From Bin87 sp965220105 (GTDB lineage Bacteria > Chloroflexota > Dehalococcoidia > Lucifugimonadales > UBA3495), in the NCBI GenBank assembly GCA_965220105.1, contig OZ244811.1, positions 4,278,001 through 4,342,000 of the forward strand: a stretch of 64,000 bases of DNA, read 5' to 3'. The notes beneath the pieces are model-generated. The model saw only the letters and a program-made list of their open reading frames with translations, made no database searches and was not told where the DNA came from. Within the stretch, counting starts at the first letter, position 1. Each line of letters opens with the position of its first letter. Of the stretch, positions 44,301 to 51,873 are shown in pieces. Made by a program: the position numbers and the translations under genes.

Positions 44301-44632
44301 TTGGTGACGATGGACGGGCTGGCCTTGAAGAAAGCCACGGCCAGCGTGGGGGAGTCCTGGGACAGGTAAGTGCCGCAGCGGGCCCACTGCATGAAGGACG
44401 CGAAGGCCAACGACCGTGCCACCTCGGGGCTAACCCGATAGTATTCCACCGCCGACTCCCAGGAGCGTACGGTCTGGTTGCCGATGGAAACGCCTTCCTT
44501 GGCCCACAACGCCAGTTCTTCGTCGCTGAACGCCTCGCCCATGGCCTCGGCCACGGATTCGTAGGCTTCGGTGACGGCGGGCGGTAGTTTGACCAGTTCT
44601 GCTTGAAATTCGCCGGATCCGGAATTAGTCAA
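41324..44632 (-). CDS. VWA-domain protein (CbbO/NorD-like) with helical repeats
   Basis: A 1102-residue protein starting at TTG 44632, where AAGGAGG lies 9 nt upstream and the start overlaps the previous stop by 8 nt. The first 450 or so residues are helical repeats. The middle is acidic. The C-terminal VWA domain has the MIDAS motif LLDMSAST, and a later FLISDGRPQD. It matches the CbbO/NorD class, partners of CbbQ/NorQ AAA+ ATPases that remodel a metalloenzyme. The ATPase gene is two genes upstream. No rubisco or nitric-oxide reductase lies in the window, so the client is unknown. Confidence 0.85.
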   Translation of the reverse strand: MTNSGSGEFQAELVKLPPAVTEAYESVAEAMGEAFSDEELALWAKEGVSIGNQTVRSWESAVEYYRVSPEVARSLAFASFMQWARCGTYLSQDSPTLAVAFFKASPSIVTNLRPQYIPRWAGLGRSLYKGTWKSSTLAARFFEISPDLVRNLPFWDVEVFASLIEALSYKSYDVAAECLVLGRDVLPGMGREREAFLSMSRALTDSSWREVKACLEMAPRALQHVEEGQTGRFLRLGEKLAKMGLRDTSRFLYDGAQALAHVSAGSQGHILDLCEGLLATSPDAVPPFLKSLDPVLNRITLAQLEQWYQQGVQLLNDNPESGIAFFKIESNTSEALLETLSSSLDLERVKGIMRLYTRALSGANIEVLSTAELVRKQIGWVDQDTASTDGTKVYLPPMVDNYNDKAQNFAWFKVVATHQVSHLEFGSFQFDFNTPANVFDDRRLAMEEAIQARAEAIRTATAEHFRLQDVDVGPAMEQQDGPGGTMRVYTDIGRFLSLFEDRRLVFDLFSVLEDCRLDYRIKTEYPGIRRPAQDVQDGALALRPRIEELPLQEALIELLVRMSLDRFDNLPVPQEFREEAFMLARIMHRLRTIRASIEDTGEAALRAYEIISRLQNQQQPEDEFQPEDLDDPGEFSEEEYEALLDKLQAAMSDQQGEQTDGDPYDSPEPVEYRGDFKPEMVQLLTKLQMDQSQMGDAEPMTQEELEQLLQDSTELEMDAQEGDVDQSMAMFAQNIMKEAGVPPPSNDPGRGYGPILHDDDSGGELEALEPKTFVYDEWDFRANDYKPRWCIVKEKILDEGDHNFYNDSLRNYASLLAHIKRQFELIMPETWRKTYRLTDGEDLDLNAALEAWADLRMRVPPDEKIYWRRNRIQRNVAVVFLLDMSASTAEAIDEGRQSVDDRDAPDDPVEYMVWLRRRREGLVRRHYKRIIDLERESCALLINALESIGDTYGIYGFSGYGRENVEFYVIKDIEEQFNDKIKRRIDKITPLHATRMGSAIRHAITKLENQDAATKILFLISDGRPQDRGYSREGVEKEYAVHDTHQALLEARRQDINPFCLTVDKAGHDYLKSMCGDLNYEVLDDIWALPERLPMLYRSLTM

Positions 44633-45221
44633 GGCTGGTGTCCTCCTTGTTGAGTCCGTCCTCAAGGATATCGAGGAACTGGTCCAGGATTTTTGCAGTG
44701 GCGCCATATACCAGGTGCTGCTGGTAGCCATAAGACCGCACCGAGATTCGCGCACCGTTTTCGAGGCGGGAATCCCAGCGGATGGTGGCAGGGTCGCGCA
44801 GCACGCTCATCGGTATTTCGACGACCTCGGCGATTTCCCTGGAGCTTGGTTGGAACTCGTAGGGATAGGGGATAGTTCCAACAAAGACTTTCACGATGAA
44901 ATTGGAGCGAGTGACGTTGTCGTCCAGACGCCCCAGCATGGTTATGTCATTCCGAGCGATGCCCATCTCTTCTTCGGTCTCGCGGCGGGCGGTCGCTTCA
45001 AAATCGGTATCTTCGGGGTCGCGGGCGCCGCCGGGGAATGACATCTCGCCCTTGTGATGCTCAACTTCCATGGAACGTTTGTTGAGCAGGACGCACAATT
45101 CGCCGTCCTTGGGGTACAGCAACAACATAACTGCCGCCGGCATCAATCCATCGGCGGCGGCAGTTAGCTGCTGGCGTGAGGCCAGCGTGTTGCGAATCAG
45201 GTCGAGGGTAACGTCACCCAT
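44625..45221 (-). CDS. NUDIX hydrolase, CoA pyrophosphatase type
   Basis: A 198-residue protein. HHKGEMSFPGGARDPED and ATARRETEEEMGI form the Nudix box with the UPF0035-like extension LLNKRSMEVEHHKGEMSFPGG, which is typical of CoA pyrophosphatases. It probably cleaves CoA or its derivatives to phosphopantetheine and ADP. The start at ATG 45221 avoids a long upstream in-frame stretch of low-complexity residues. Its stop overlaps the start of the VWA gene by 8 nt, so they are coupled. Confidence 0.88.
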   Translation of the reverse strand: MGDVTLDLIRNTLASRQQLTAAADGLMPAAVMLLLYPKDGELCVLLNKRSMEVEHHKGEMSFPGGARDPEDTDFEATARRETEEEMGIARNDITMLGRLDDNVTRSNFIVKVFVGTIPYPYEFQPSSREIAEVVEIPMSVLRDPATIRWDSRLENGARISVRSYGYQQHLVYGATAKILDQFLDILEDGLNKEDTSLD

Positions 45222-45247
45222 ACAATCCCCGGGCTTTGGTGGGCCGG

Positions 45248-46156
45248 TTATTCGAAGATAGAGTGGACCACCTCTTCGATGCTGCGCTGCAATTCCGCTT
45301 CGTCGGTGAGGGTCCAGACGATGGCGACCTGGCAGGCCCGTCGGGCAGAGATGCCCTGGATCATCAGGCGGCCGGCGTAGATGAGCAGGCGGGTGCTGGC
45401 GCCTTCGGCCAGGCCGTGCTCGCGGAGGTTGCGAATCTTGTCGCCCAAGCGAGCCAGGGCATAGGCCTGTTCGTCGGAGCAACCGCTTTCCCGAGCGACG
45501 ATTTCGGCTTCCACGTCCACTGGTGGATAGTCAAACTCGATGGAGATGAAGCGCTGTCGGGTGCTGTGCTTGAGGTCCTTCAACGCGCTCTGGTAATGGG
45601 GGTTGTAGGAGATGCAGAGCAGGAAGCGATCATCGGCTTCGATGATGTTGCCGGTCTTCTCCACCGGCAGGATGCGGCGGTGGTCGGTGAGGGGGTGAAT
45701 GAGGACGGTGGTGTCCTTGCGGGCTTCCACTACTTCGTCCAGGTAGAGGATGGCGCCGGCCTTGACGGCGCGGGTCATGGGGCCGTCGATCCAGCGAGTG
45801 CCTTCGGCGTCCAGGAGATAGCGCCCCACCAGGTCGCTGGCGGTCAGGTCTTCGTGACAAGCGATGGTTACCAGCGGGACTCGGACTTCGCCTTCCGCCA
45901 TGTCCTGGGCCTGGTCCCGTATTGAGGTAATGGGCCGGCCCAATTTCCAGGCCATGTACTCAACGAACCTGGTCTTGCCGCAACCCGTGGGGCCCTTGAG
46001 TAGCACCGGAATATGCTGTTGGTAGGCCGCCTCAAAGAGCTCTAGTTCGTCGCTGACGGCCCGATAGTAGGGCTCGCTGCGGACGAGGAACTCTTCGATG
46101 GCGAACTCCTTGAATTTGGGCTCGTCTTCCAACATTTCAACGTTAGCTTCAACCAT
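45248..46156 (-). CDS. MoxR/CbbQ/NorQ-type AAA+ ATPase
   Basis: A 302-residue ATPase. Walker A is GPTGCGKT, Walker B region LYLDEVVEARKD, sensor ISYNPHYQ and a C-terminal CbbQ-like domain (ASTRLLIYAGRLM). It pairs with the VWA protein two genes downstream, and the CoA pyrophosphatase lies between. The start ATG 46156 overlaps the CoaE stop by 8 nt, indicating a single operon: coaE, AAA+, NUDIX, VWA. Confidence 0.88.
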   Translation of the reverse strand: MVEANVEMLEDEPKFKEFAIEEFLVRSEPYYRAVSDELELFEAAYQQHIPVLLKGPTGCGKTRFVEYMAWKLGRPITSIRDQAQDMAEGEVRVPLVTIACHEDLTASDLVGRYLLDAEGTRWIDGPMTRAVKAGAILYLDEVVEARKDTTVLIHPLTDHRRILPVEKTGNIIEADDRFLLCISYNPHYQSALKDLKHSTRQRFISIEFDYPPVDVEAEIVARESGCSDEQAYALARLGDKIRNLREHGLAEGASTRLLIYAGRLMIQGISARRACQVAIVWTLTDEAELQRSIEEVVHSIFE

Positions 46157-46766
46157 TGCTTTGATTAACCTTTCCTTTGACTCGCGTTTCCCACATGGCG
46201 GCTACGGTGCGCCGCAGCGTGGCCGGGTCGGCCGCGTTGTTCACCACCACGTCGGAGCGCCGATTCCGTTCGGCGGCCGGCATTTGCGAGTTGATTCGTT
46301 TCCTTGCTTCCTCGTCGCTCAGGCCATTGCGTTCGCGCAGGCGTTGGACAACTGTATCCACCGGCGCATCGGTAGTCCAGACTTCATCAACCAGGGCGTC
46401 CCAACCGGCTTCAAAAAGAACCGCCGCTTCCACGACGGCGACGGCTACACCATCATCCCGGAGCCCCGATTTACGCTGTTCAACCATGCGCGCCATTATG
46501 GGATGCATGATCCCGTTCAGGCGTTCCAATTGGCTGGCGTCGGCGAAGACGACGGCGCCGAGCTTGCGGCGGTCGATCTCACCTTCCGGAGTCAGGATAT
46601 CGTTCCCAAACGCTGCGACTACCGCCTCCCAAGCTTCCGTGTGGGGTGTGTATGCTTCATGGCCCAAACGGTCAGCATCAATAATTGCCGCTCCGTGTTG
46701 TTTCAGCAGGTCGGCAACTACGCTTTTGCCAGTGCCAATGCCGCCCGTCAGACCGATCGTAAGCAT
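46149..46766 (-). CDS. coaE: dephospho-CoA kinase
   Basis: A 205-residue kinase catalysing the final step of CoA synthesis. Walker A is GLTGGIGTGKS, then DADRLGHEAYTP, the CoA-binding stretch IMARMVEQRKS and the typical AAVLFEAGWDALVDEVW. ATG 46766 (MLTIGLTGGIGTGKSV) was preferred over the more upstream ATG at 46823. It is the first gene of the operon that contains a CoA pyrophosphatase, an opposing CoA activity. Confidence 0.92.
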   Translation of the reverse strand: MLTIGLTGGIGTGKSVVADLLKQHGAAIIDADRLGHEAYTPHTEAWEAVVAAFGNDILTPEGEIDRRKLGAVVFADASQLERLNGIMHPIMARMVEQRKSGLRDDGVAVAVVEAAVLFEAGWDALVDEVWTTDAPVDTVVQRLRERNGLSDEEARKRINSQMPAAERNRRSDVVVNNAADPATLRRTVAAMWETRVKGKVNQSNG

Positions 46767-46879
46767 AAACGCCCAGAGATTTAAACTGAAAGCTATTCTA
46801 GCAAGGCGCGGGGATTCGGTCAACCGACCGGATGATGGCGCGAGTCGGGGATACGGGCCGTCACGACGGGGAGACGGAC

Positions 46880-46940
46880 TTAGAAACTATCTCAAAACTG
46901 CCTTTGCCCTTGTCGAAGAGCGTTTTGAAATAGTTTCTTA
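46880..46940. repeat. 19-bp imperfect inverted repeat over the acetyltransferase stop
   Basis: Arms 46880-46898 and 46922-46940 (TTAGAAACTATCTCAAAAC and its near complement) surround a 23-nt loop. The right arm contains the TAA stop of the acetyltransferase on the minus strand. It may act as a terminator or is a small mobile repeat. Confidence 0.5.
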
Positions 46941-47609
46941 CAGTTCGATGCTGATTTCGCCGTAGCGCTGCAGGAAACGTTCCTCCAGGTCGTAGAATTT
47001 ATCCCGGTAGGTTTGGGTGTGGATGGGATCGGTCGTCATGATGACGGCGTCCTCTTTGTTGTCGGCGTAGTAGTTTTTGCGAATGCCGGCTTCGTTGAAG
47101 CCATATTTGTCGTACAGGCGTTGGGCGATGAAGTTGGAAACGCGGGCTTCCAGGGTAACTTCATCCATGCCCTGCTCGTAGGCGACGCGAACGGTGCCGA
47201 TGATCAGGAGCTCGCCGATGCCCTGGCCGCGGAGTGATGCGCGGACGGCGACTTCGGTGATGTGGGCCTGGTCGCCCTGGAGCCAGATCCCGACGTAGCC
47301 GGCCAGAGTGTCGGAATCGGGGTCGGCGTTTACGCCCAACGCAGACTTTACGCCGCGGACCATCCGGGCCCACATGGAACCGTCGGGCGGGTCGTCACCC
47401 CGGATTGCCGAGTCATCTCCCGACATGGAAGCGACTTCCGACGTGGAAGCGACCGAATCGGTGAGGTAGGCCACGAGGAAGCGGCAATACCGGCTGTTCA
47501 GTTCGCGGCGAAACGGCGTACCGACCCACCCGGGCGAAAAGGCTTCCTGCTCAATCTCGATTACCTGCGGGATGTCGTCGGCCCGCATCCGACGTATTGC
47601 TACGTCCAT
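46938..47609 (-). CDS. GNAT N-acetyltransferase (RimI-like)
   Basis: A 223-residue protein from ATG 47609. The N-terminal RMRADDIPQVIEIEQEAFSPGWV matches the RimI-like start, and the acetyl-CoA loop is RASLRGQGIGELLI. The C-terminal TLEARVSNFIAQRLYDKYGF is also family-like. A 45-residue insertion (VASTSEVASMSGDDSAIRGD) between strands is unusual for RimI. Target may be ribosomal protein S18 or another protein or metabolite. It is in the same orientation as coaE but separated by 171 nt. Confidence 0.8.
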   Translation of the reverse strand: MDVAIRRMRADDIPQVIEIEQEAFSPGWVGTPFRRELNSRYCRFLVAYLTDSVASTSEVASMSGDDSAIRGDDPPDGSMWARMVRGVKSALGVNADPDSDTLAGYVGIWLQGDQAHITEVAVRASLRGQGIGELLIIGTVRVAYEQGMDEVTLEARVSNFIAQRLYDKYGFNEAGIRKNYYADNKEDAVIMTTDPIHTQTYRDKFYDLEERFLQRYGEISIEL

Positions 47610-47774
47610 GTACCGGTTTCCCCTGGCGATGCCCGGACAGTCGCTGGATGGCGCGAATGCGTCAGTCGAATGCGACCGTATCCGGGGATTAGGCGCACAT
47701 TCTAACAAAAGCCGCGATTTGCCGGCCTGGACGCCCGGCTGCCGGATTCCCGTCATTGAGCCTGATATTCCGGC

Positions 47775-49007
47775 TCAATTTTCCTGGATGGACATGCGGA
47801 TGGTCCCATACTGGCCGTCAAACCCAGGCGTTATGTGAACTCGCCCAGCGCGCGCTTCCAGAATGGCGGCGGCCACGTCTTCCCGAGCCGCAGCGCCGAG
47901 GTCTGATGCGGTAGCGAACAACAACGCCGTCAATTCGCTGCCCAGGGCGTCGGTGACGGCGGTGTATTCACGCCTGACGGTACGGGTATTGACGCCCCGG
48001 TTCCGAACTGCGGCGATTATTTCCTGCAACGGTATCAGGCGGGCATAAGGGGCCTGCGGGCCGGCGCCGTGGATGAAACCGCTGGCATCCGGTCGCGGCG
48101 CGTCGGGCGCCAGTGCCCGGGCCAGGCTGGATACGCGGTGGAGGACGCCCAGGGTCAGGGCCCGCCCGCACACCGGGCAATCGGGTCCGTTGGCGGCCAG
48201 TTGAGCCGAATCGAAGGACACGCCGCACTTGCGGTGTCCGCTATGGTGGTACTTCCCCTCTTCAGGGTAAAACTCGACGGTGTAGGCGACCCCGGATTCC
48301 TGAAACGCGCGGCGCAACCCGGTCCAGGTCATGGAGCCTTGAAAGGCGGTCATCTCCCGGCCCAATCTGGGCAATGAGTGGGCGTCGGAGAATGAAACGA
48401 CGGCTCTGGAGCCGAGGTCGGGCACCGACCAGTTCATGGCCGGGTCAGAGGATAGACCGGTCTCGATGGCCGTTATTGCGGGGGTCAGGTCCTGGAAGGC
48501 TTCCTCCAGGGTCTCGAAACCGCTGCGCGACCCGTAGATCCCGTACCACGGAGTCCAGGCGTGGGCCGGGATGATGATGGCGTCGGGGTCGGCATCAAAG
48601 GCCAAACGGGCCAGGTTGGCAGCGGACAGCGATACGGTGGGACGACCGTCGTTTTCCAGTTTGCCGTGCTGGGCCAGTGCGCCGGTGAATTCGGCGGCGG
48701 ATTCCAGCGTGGGCAACAGCGCCAGCAGGTGAACGCGGCGGCCCCGGCCATCCTGCCGGTAGACGCAGCTGATTTCGGTTCCGGGCACGAAGCGAACACC
48801 GCCGTACTCATAGAGACCGTCGTCCTGGCGACGGAGGCGGCTTCGCAGTTCGTTCGCCCAAATCGGGTGGGTGAAGTCCCCCGTGGCCAACAGGTCAATG
48901 CCCTTGCGTTGGGCCCAGGCGGACAGGTTTTCCAGGGTAAGCGCCCGGCTGCAGGCGAAGGCATACGGCGAATGGACGTGCAGGTCGGCGAGGAAGGGCG
49001 CCGCCAT
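47775..49007 (-). CDS. EndoQ-like PHP-domain endonuclease
   Basis: A 410-residue protein of the TIGR00375/EndoQ type, which in archaea nicks DNA 5' of deoxyuridine, hypoxanthine and abasic sites. Metal-binding PHP motifs are DLHVHSPYAFACS, TGDFTHPIW, EISCVY, AHAWTPWYGIYGSRSGFETL and SFSDAHSLPRLGRE. A zinc-ribbon-like part HSGHRKCGVSF ... CPVCGR follows, with C-terminal helices. The pattern AIETGLSSDPAMNWSVPDL matches this family strongly. It probably acts in repair of deaminated DNA. It is 12 nt from the downstream hydrolase on the same strand. Confidence 0.85.
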   Translation of the reverse strand: MAAPFLADLHVHSPYAFACSRALTLENLSAWAQRKGIDLLATGDFTHPIWANELRSRLRRQDDGLYEYGGVRFVPGTEISCVYRQDGRGRRVHLLALLPTLESAAEFTGALAQHGKLENDGRPTVSLSAANLARLAFDADPDAIIIPAHAWTPWYGIYGSRSGFETLEEAFQDLTPAITAIETGLSSDPAMNWSVPDLGSRAVVSFSDAHSLPRLGREMTAFQGSMTWTGLRRAFQESGVAYTVEFYPEEGKYHHSGHRKCGVSFDSAQLAANGPDCPVCGRALTLGVLHRVSSLARALAPDAPRPDASGFIHGAGPQAPYARLIPLQEIIAAVRNRGVNTRTVRREYTAVTDALGSELTALLFATASDLGAAAREDVAAAILEARAGRVHITPGFDGQYGTIRMSIQEN

Positions 49008-49019
49008 TGGAGTGACCCT

Positions 49020-49775
49020 TCAGACGGCGAGCAAAAGCTCGGCCAAAGCGCGGGGTTGCTGGATCGCGGCCTGATGGCCCGCGTCCAACTCCAGGATGGC
49101 GGCGTCGGGAACGCGGGCGGCCATGGTACGCTGACGCGCCGGCGAGATGAGGCGGTTGTCGGTGAGCACGACGTACGTTACCGGGCACGGGAGGTCCGCC
49201 AGCGGTAGCGACACGGATTGGGTCAGCATACGCAGGGGCAACGGCCCGATCTGCCCGACGGTTTCGATCCGCTGCATGGCATCGAGACCAGCGCACCGAT
49301 ATTTTTCGATGGCGCCGGGCGGCACGCCGACGTCCCGTCCGGACAGGCCACCGATCAGGGCAGAGAGGCGGACGGCAACCCGCGTGGGAAGGGGGTAGGC
49401 GGACAGCGGAGCTTCGCCGTTGGCGGGAACGATTCCCGACACCAGCACGATGCGTTTGGGCTTTACTGGCAAATCTCCGATGGCCTGGATAGCCACGGTC
49501 CCGCCGAGTTCGTGGCCCACCAGGACGTAGTCGGTGAAATTCTCCTGTGCCACCACCTGCGCCAACGCGCGGGAGCTTTCCTGCATGTCAACCACCGCCA
49601 CGTCGGCGGCGCGGTCAGCGCCGTGGCCGGGCAGGTCGATGGCCCGGACCCGCAAGGCCTGGCGGGGGAGGTAAAGGCGGGGCGGGTGTTCCCGGGGGGC
49701 GGTCATGTGTCCCCAGACCTTGCCCCAACTCCAGGCCCCCTGCGCTGCGCCGTGCACCAACAGATAGTCCGACAC
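49020..49775 (-). CDS. alpha/beta hydrolase-fold protein with Glu at the nucleophile position
   Basis: A 251-residue alpha/beta hydrolase similar to hydroxynitrile lyase and esterase relatives (YLLVHGAAQGAWSWGKVW, AIDLPGHGADRA). The nucleophile elbow reads GHELGG with Glu89 (codon at 49509-49511) in place of Ser or Cys. The acid and His positions seem present (LTDNRLISPARQ; DAGHQAAIQQP). Without Ser it may be a non-hydrolytic lyase-like or binding protein, or a changed enzyme. It lies next to EndoQ on the same strand; a link in function is not clear. Confidence 0.8.
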   Translation of the reverse strand: MSDYLLVHGAAQGAWSWGKVWGHMTAPREHPPRLYLPRQALRVRAIDLPGHGADRAADVAVVDMQESSRALAQVVAQENFTDYVLVGHELGGTVAIQAIGDLPVKPKRIVLVSGIVPANGEAPLSAYPLPTRVAVRLSALIGGLSGRDVGVPPGAIEKYRCAGLDAMQRIETVGQIGPLPLRMLTQSVSLPLADLPCPVTYVVLTDNRLISPARQRTMAARVPDAAILELDAGHQAAIQQPRALAELLLAV

Positions 49776-49846
49776 CCTCCGCTCCTCCAGGTTAGTAAAG
49801 CAGGTTAATAAAGTAGGTGGCTTTTAGGCAATGGCCAACCGGCCAG

Positions 49847-51232
49847 TTAAGTACCCAGCGCCCGGGCCAGGGCCGCGACCACGTCGTCATCCTGTTCGGG
49901 CATGACGGTGCGTGGATCCAGACGAACGGCGTCATCCTCGATGCGGGCGATGATCGGGGTCTGCTGCTCCCGCAACAGCGCCAGCAGCGATTCAGGGCTG
50001 CCGCCGGACCCGTTGGGAGATACTGACAGGGCCCAGGAGGGCAGCGTTTCACCCGGCAAACTCCCGCCTCCGACGGCGGAACGGGCCGGCACCACGGCGG
50101 TTTCGACGCTGACGGCGGCGGAAATCCGGGATTGCCAGGCTTCGGCGCGGCCACGCACCTCGTCAGGTGCGGCCGATATCATCCTCCACACGGGGACGCT
50201 GGATTCGGCGTCGCCGGCCAGGAAGTGGGTCAAAGTTGCGGTCAGGCTGGCGAGGCTCATCTTGTCGATGCGGACGGCGCGCGCAAGGGGGTGACGCTCC
50301 AGGCGCGTCACCAGGTCGCGGCGGCCGACGACGATGCCGGCCTGGGGCCCGCCGAGCAGTTTGTCGCCGGAGAAAAACACCAGCCCCACGCCGGCAGCGA
50401 TGCTTTCCTGGGGCATGGGTTCGTGGGCCAGCCCGTAATTTTCGGTGGGCAGCAGGGCCCCGCTGCCGACGTCGTGGAGTACGGGAATTCCGGTGTCCTC
50501 GCCCAATGCCACCAGGTCCCTTTCTGCCACGGTGGCGGTGAAGCCCTCCACCCGGAAGTTGCTGGCGTGGGCCTTGAGAAACGCCGACGTCTGTGCGTTG
50601 ACGGCGTCGGCGTAGTCACGCACGTAGGTCCGGTTGGTGGTGCCGACGTCCACCAGGGTGCAACCGCTCTGTCGCAGCACGTCGGGTATCCGGAAGCCGC
50701 CGCCAATCTCAATCGCCTCGCTGCGGGAGACGATCACCTCGCCGCCAGCGGCCAGGGCCGACAGGCCGAGGAGGATGGCCGATGCGTTATTGTTCACCAC
50801 CAGGGCAGCTTCGGCTCCGGTGATCCTTCGCAGCAAACCCTGCAGGTGTCCCTGGCGCGAGCCGCGTCGACCGGTGGTGAGGTCTATTTCCAGATCGGAA
50901 TAGCCCCGGGCGGCGGCTTCGGCGGCAGCCATAGCCGACCTGCTCAGCGGAGCCCTTCCCAGATTGGTGTGGATGATGACGCCCGTGGCGTTGATCACGG
51001 GGCGCGGGGATGGAGTCACCAGGTCCAGCACCGCGGAACGCACCGATGCGGCGATGTCGGCGTCGGAAGGCGCCGTTGAGCCGGCCAACACGCGTTGGCG
51101 GGCGCTGTCGATGGCGTCCCGGGTCAGCTCGACGATCCAGTTGCGCCCGTAGTCTTCCACCACGGTGGCCAGAATGTCGTGGTTGGCCACGCGCTCGACG
51201 CTGGGCAGGTTTCGCAGTTGATTGTGTTGCAT
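49847..51232 (-). CDS. selA: L-seryl-tRNA(Sec) selenium transferase
   Basis: A 461-residue PLP enzyme converting Ser-tRNA(Sec) to Sec-tRNA(Sec) with selenophosphate. N-terminal SelA domain MQHNQLRNLPSVERVAN; the core has RPVINATGVIIHTNLGRAPLS; ALVVNNNASAILLGLSALA is the PLP loop; the lysine is in FSGDKLLGGPQAGIV. Length and order match bacterial SelA. SelB, SelD and tRNA-Sec are not in this window. Its presence supports decoding of UGA as selenocysteine, which is used to interpret the gene at 62817-63653. Confidence 0.95.
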   Translation of the reverse strand: MQHNQLRNLPSVERVANHDILATVVEDYGRNWIVELTRDAIDSARQRVLAGSTAPSDADIAASVRSAVLDLVTPSPRPVINATGVIIHTNLGRAPLSRSAMAAAEAAARGYSDLEIDLTTGRRGSRQGHLQGLLRRITGAEAALVVNNNASAILLGLSALAAGGEVIVSRSEAIEIGGGFRIPDVLRQSGCTLVDVGTTNRTYVRDYADAVNAQTSAFLKAHASNFRVEGFTATVAERDLVALGEDTGIPVLHDVGSGALLPTENYGLAHEPMPQESIAAGVGLVFFSGDKLLGGPQAGIVVGRRDLVTRLERHPLARAVRIDKMSLASLTATLTHFLAGDAESSVPVWRMISAAPDEVRGRAEAWQSRISAAVSVETAVVPARSAVGGGSLPGETLPSWALSVSPNGSGGSPESLLALLREQQTPIIARIEDDAVRLDPRTVMPEQDDDVVAALARALGT

Positions 51233-51325
51233 TCCCTTACGGCCTCAACGAGGCGCAGCCATGTAGATTAGCGCCCATTTTACCACCGAAACCCGTACGG
51301 CTAATGGCGGGCCCTGGGTGTGGAT

Positions 51326-51415
51326 TTTCACCCTCACCCCAACCCTCTCCCATCAAGGGAGCGGGAGCGAGAATGGCGCGCTGCGCTCGCTATGACAAAT
51401 TGGGTACGCGAGAGG
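51326..51415. repeat. dispersed repeat copy B plus MITE right-end fragment
   Basis: Copy B (51326-51365, CACCCTCACCCCAACCCTCT then CCCATCAAGGGAGCGGG) is followed by a truncated MITE right end (51370-51415, GCGCTGCGCTCGCTATGAC and GGGTACGCGAGAG). The interval 51233-51516 contains no gene beyond these repeats. Confidence 0.7.
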
Positions 51416-51516
51416 TCCCCGGGGCCGTGGCGTGGACGGCGGCACTATAATAGAATGGATGCAACTTATGCGGCGTTGGCTGACGCCGCTGACCTCTCGC
51501 CAGACGGGACCTTCTA

Positions 51517-51720
51517 ATGAACCGCAAGATCATCGGGATTGGGATATTGTCGGTAATGGCCGCGGGGATAATATTCGGCACGGTGGGTTCCGTCTTGGAG
51601 GTCATCGAAGCAACGTCGGCTACGGTACCCGCCGATGGCCGATACGTAGCGCGCCTGGCCGGGACGAACGAAGAAAACCCGGCCATCGCCGCGCTGAAAT
51701 ATGCCTGCCCCTTCCACTGA
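51517..51720 (+). CDS. small secreted or membrane-anchored hypothetical protein
   Basis: A 67-residue frame with one N-terminal hydrophobic segment (IIGIGILSVMAAGIIFGTVG) and a short polar tail ending ACPFH-TGA. No strong ribosome site is visible. The frame after the TGA stays open into the next gene, but nothing protein-like suggests readthrough. Confidence is low. Confidence 0.35.
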   Translation: MNRKIIGIGILSVMAAGIIFGTVGSVLEVIEATSATVPADGRYVARLAGTNEENPAIAALKYACPFH

Positions 51721-51873
51721 GTAGCCAACTGTGCCCTGGTTGCCCAGGCTAAGCGGCTCGGGATCAAGCCGCTGGGCCCCTGGGTATTGTGGGCCGCGAC
51801 GCTGGTGGAACCATCCCATTGGCGGAACTCATCCGCCTGTCGAATCTGCTTTATCGAAACCGCTGGAGAAGTT

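Noticed and set aside
42869..44587. 572-codon plus-strand frame opposite the VWA gene
   Set aside because: Repetitive Gly/Val/His-rich composition typical of an antisense shadow of a GC-rich gene.
51718..51720. TGA at the end of the 67-residue frame (51517-51720), staying open into the acyl-CoA dehydrogenase
   Set aside because: The flanks do not resemble any redox protein, the downstream gene has its own ribosome site at 51874, and the intervening residues are not conserved-looking.
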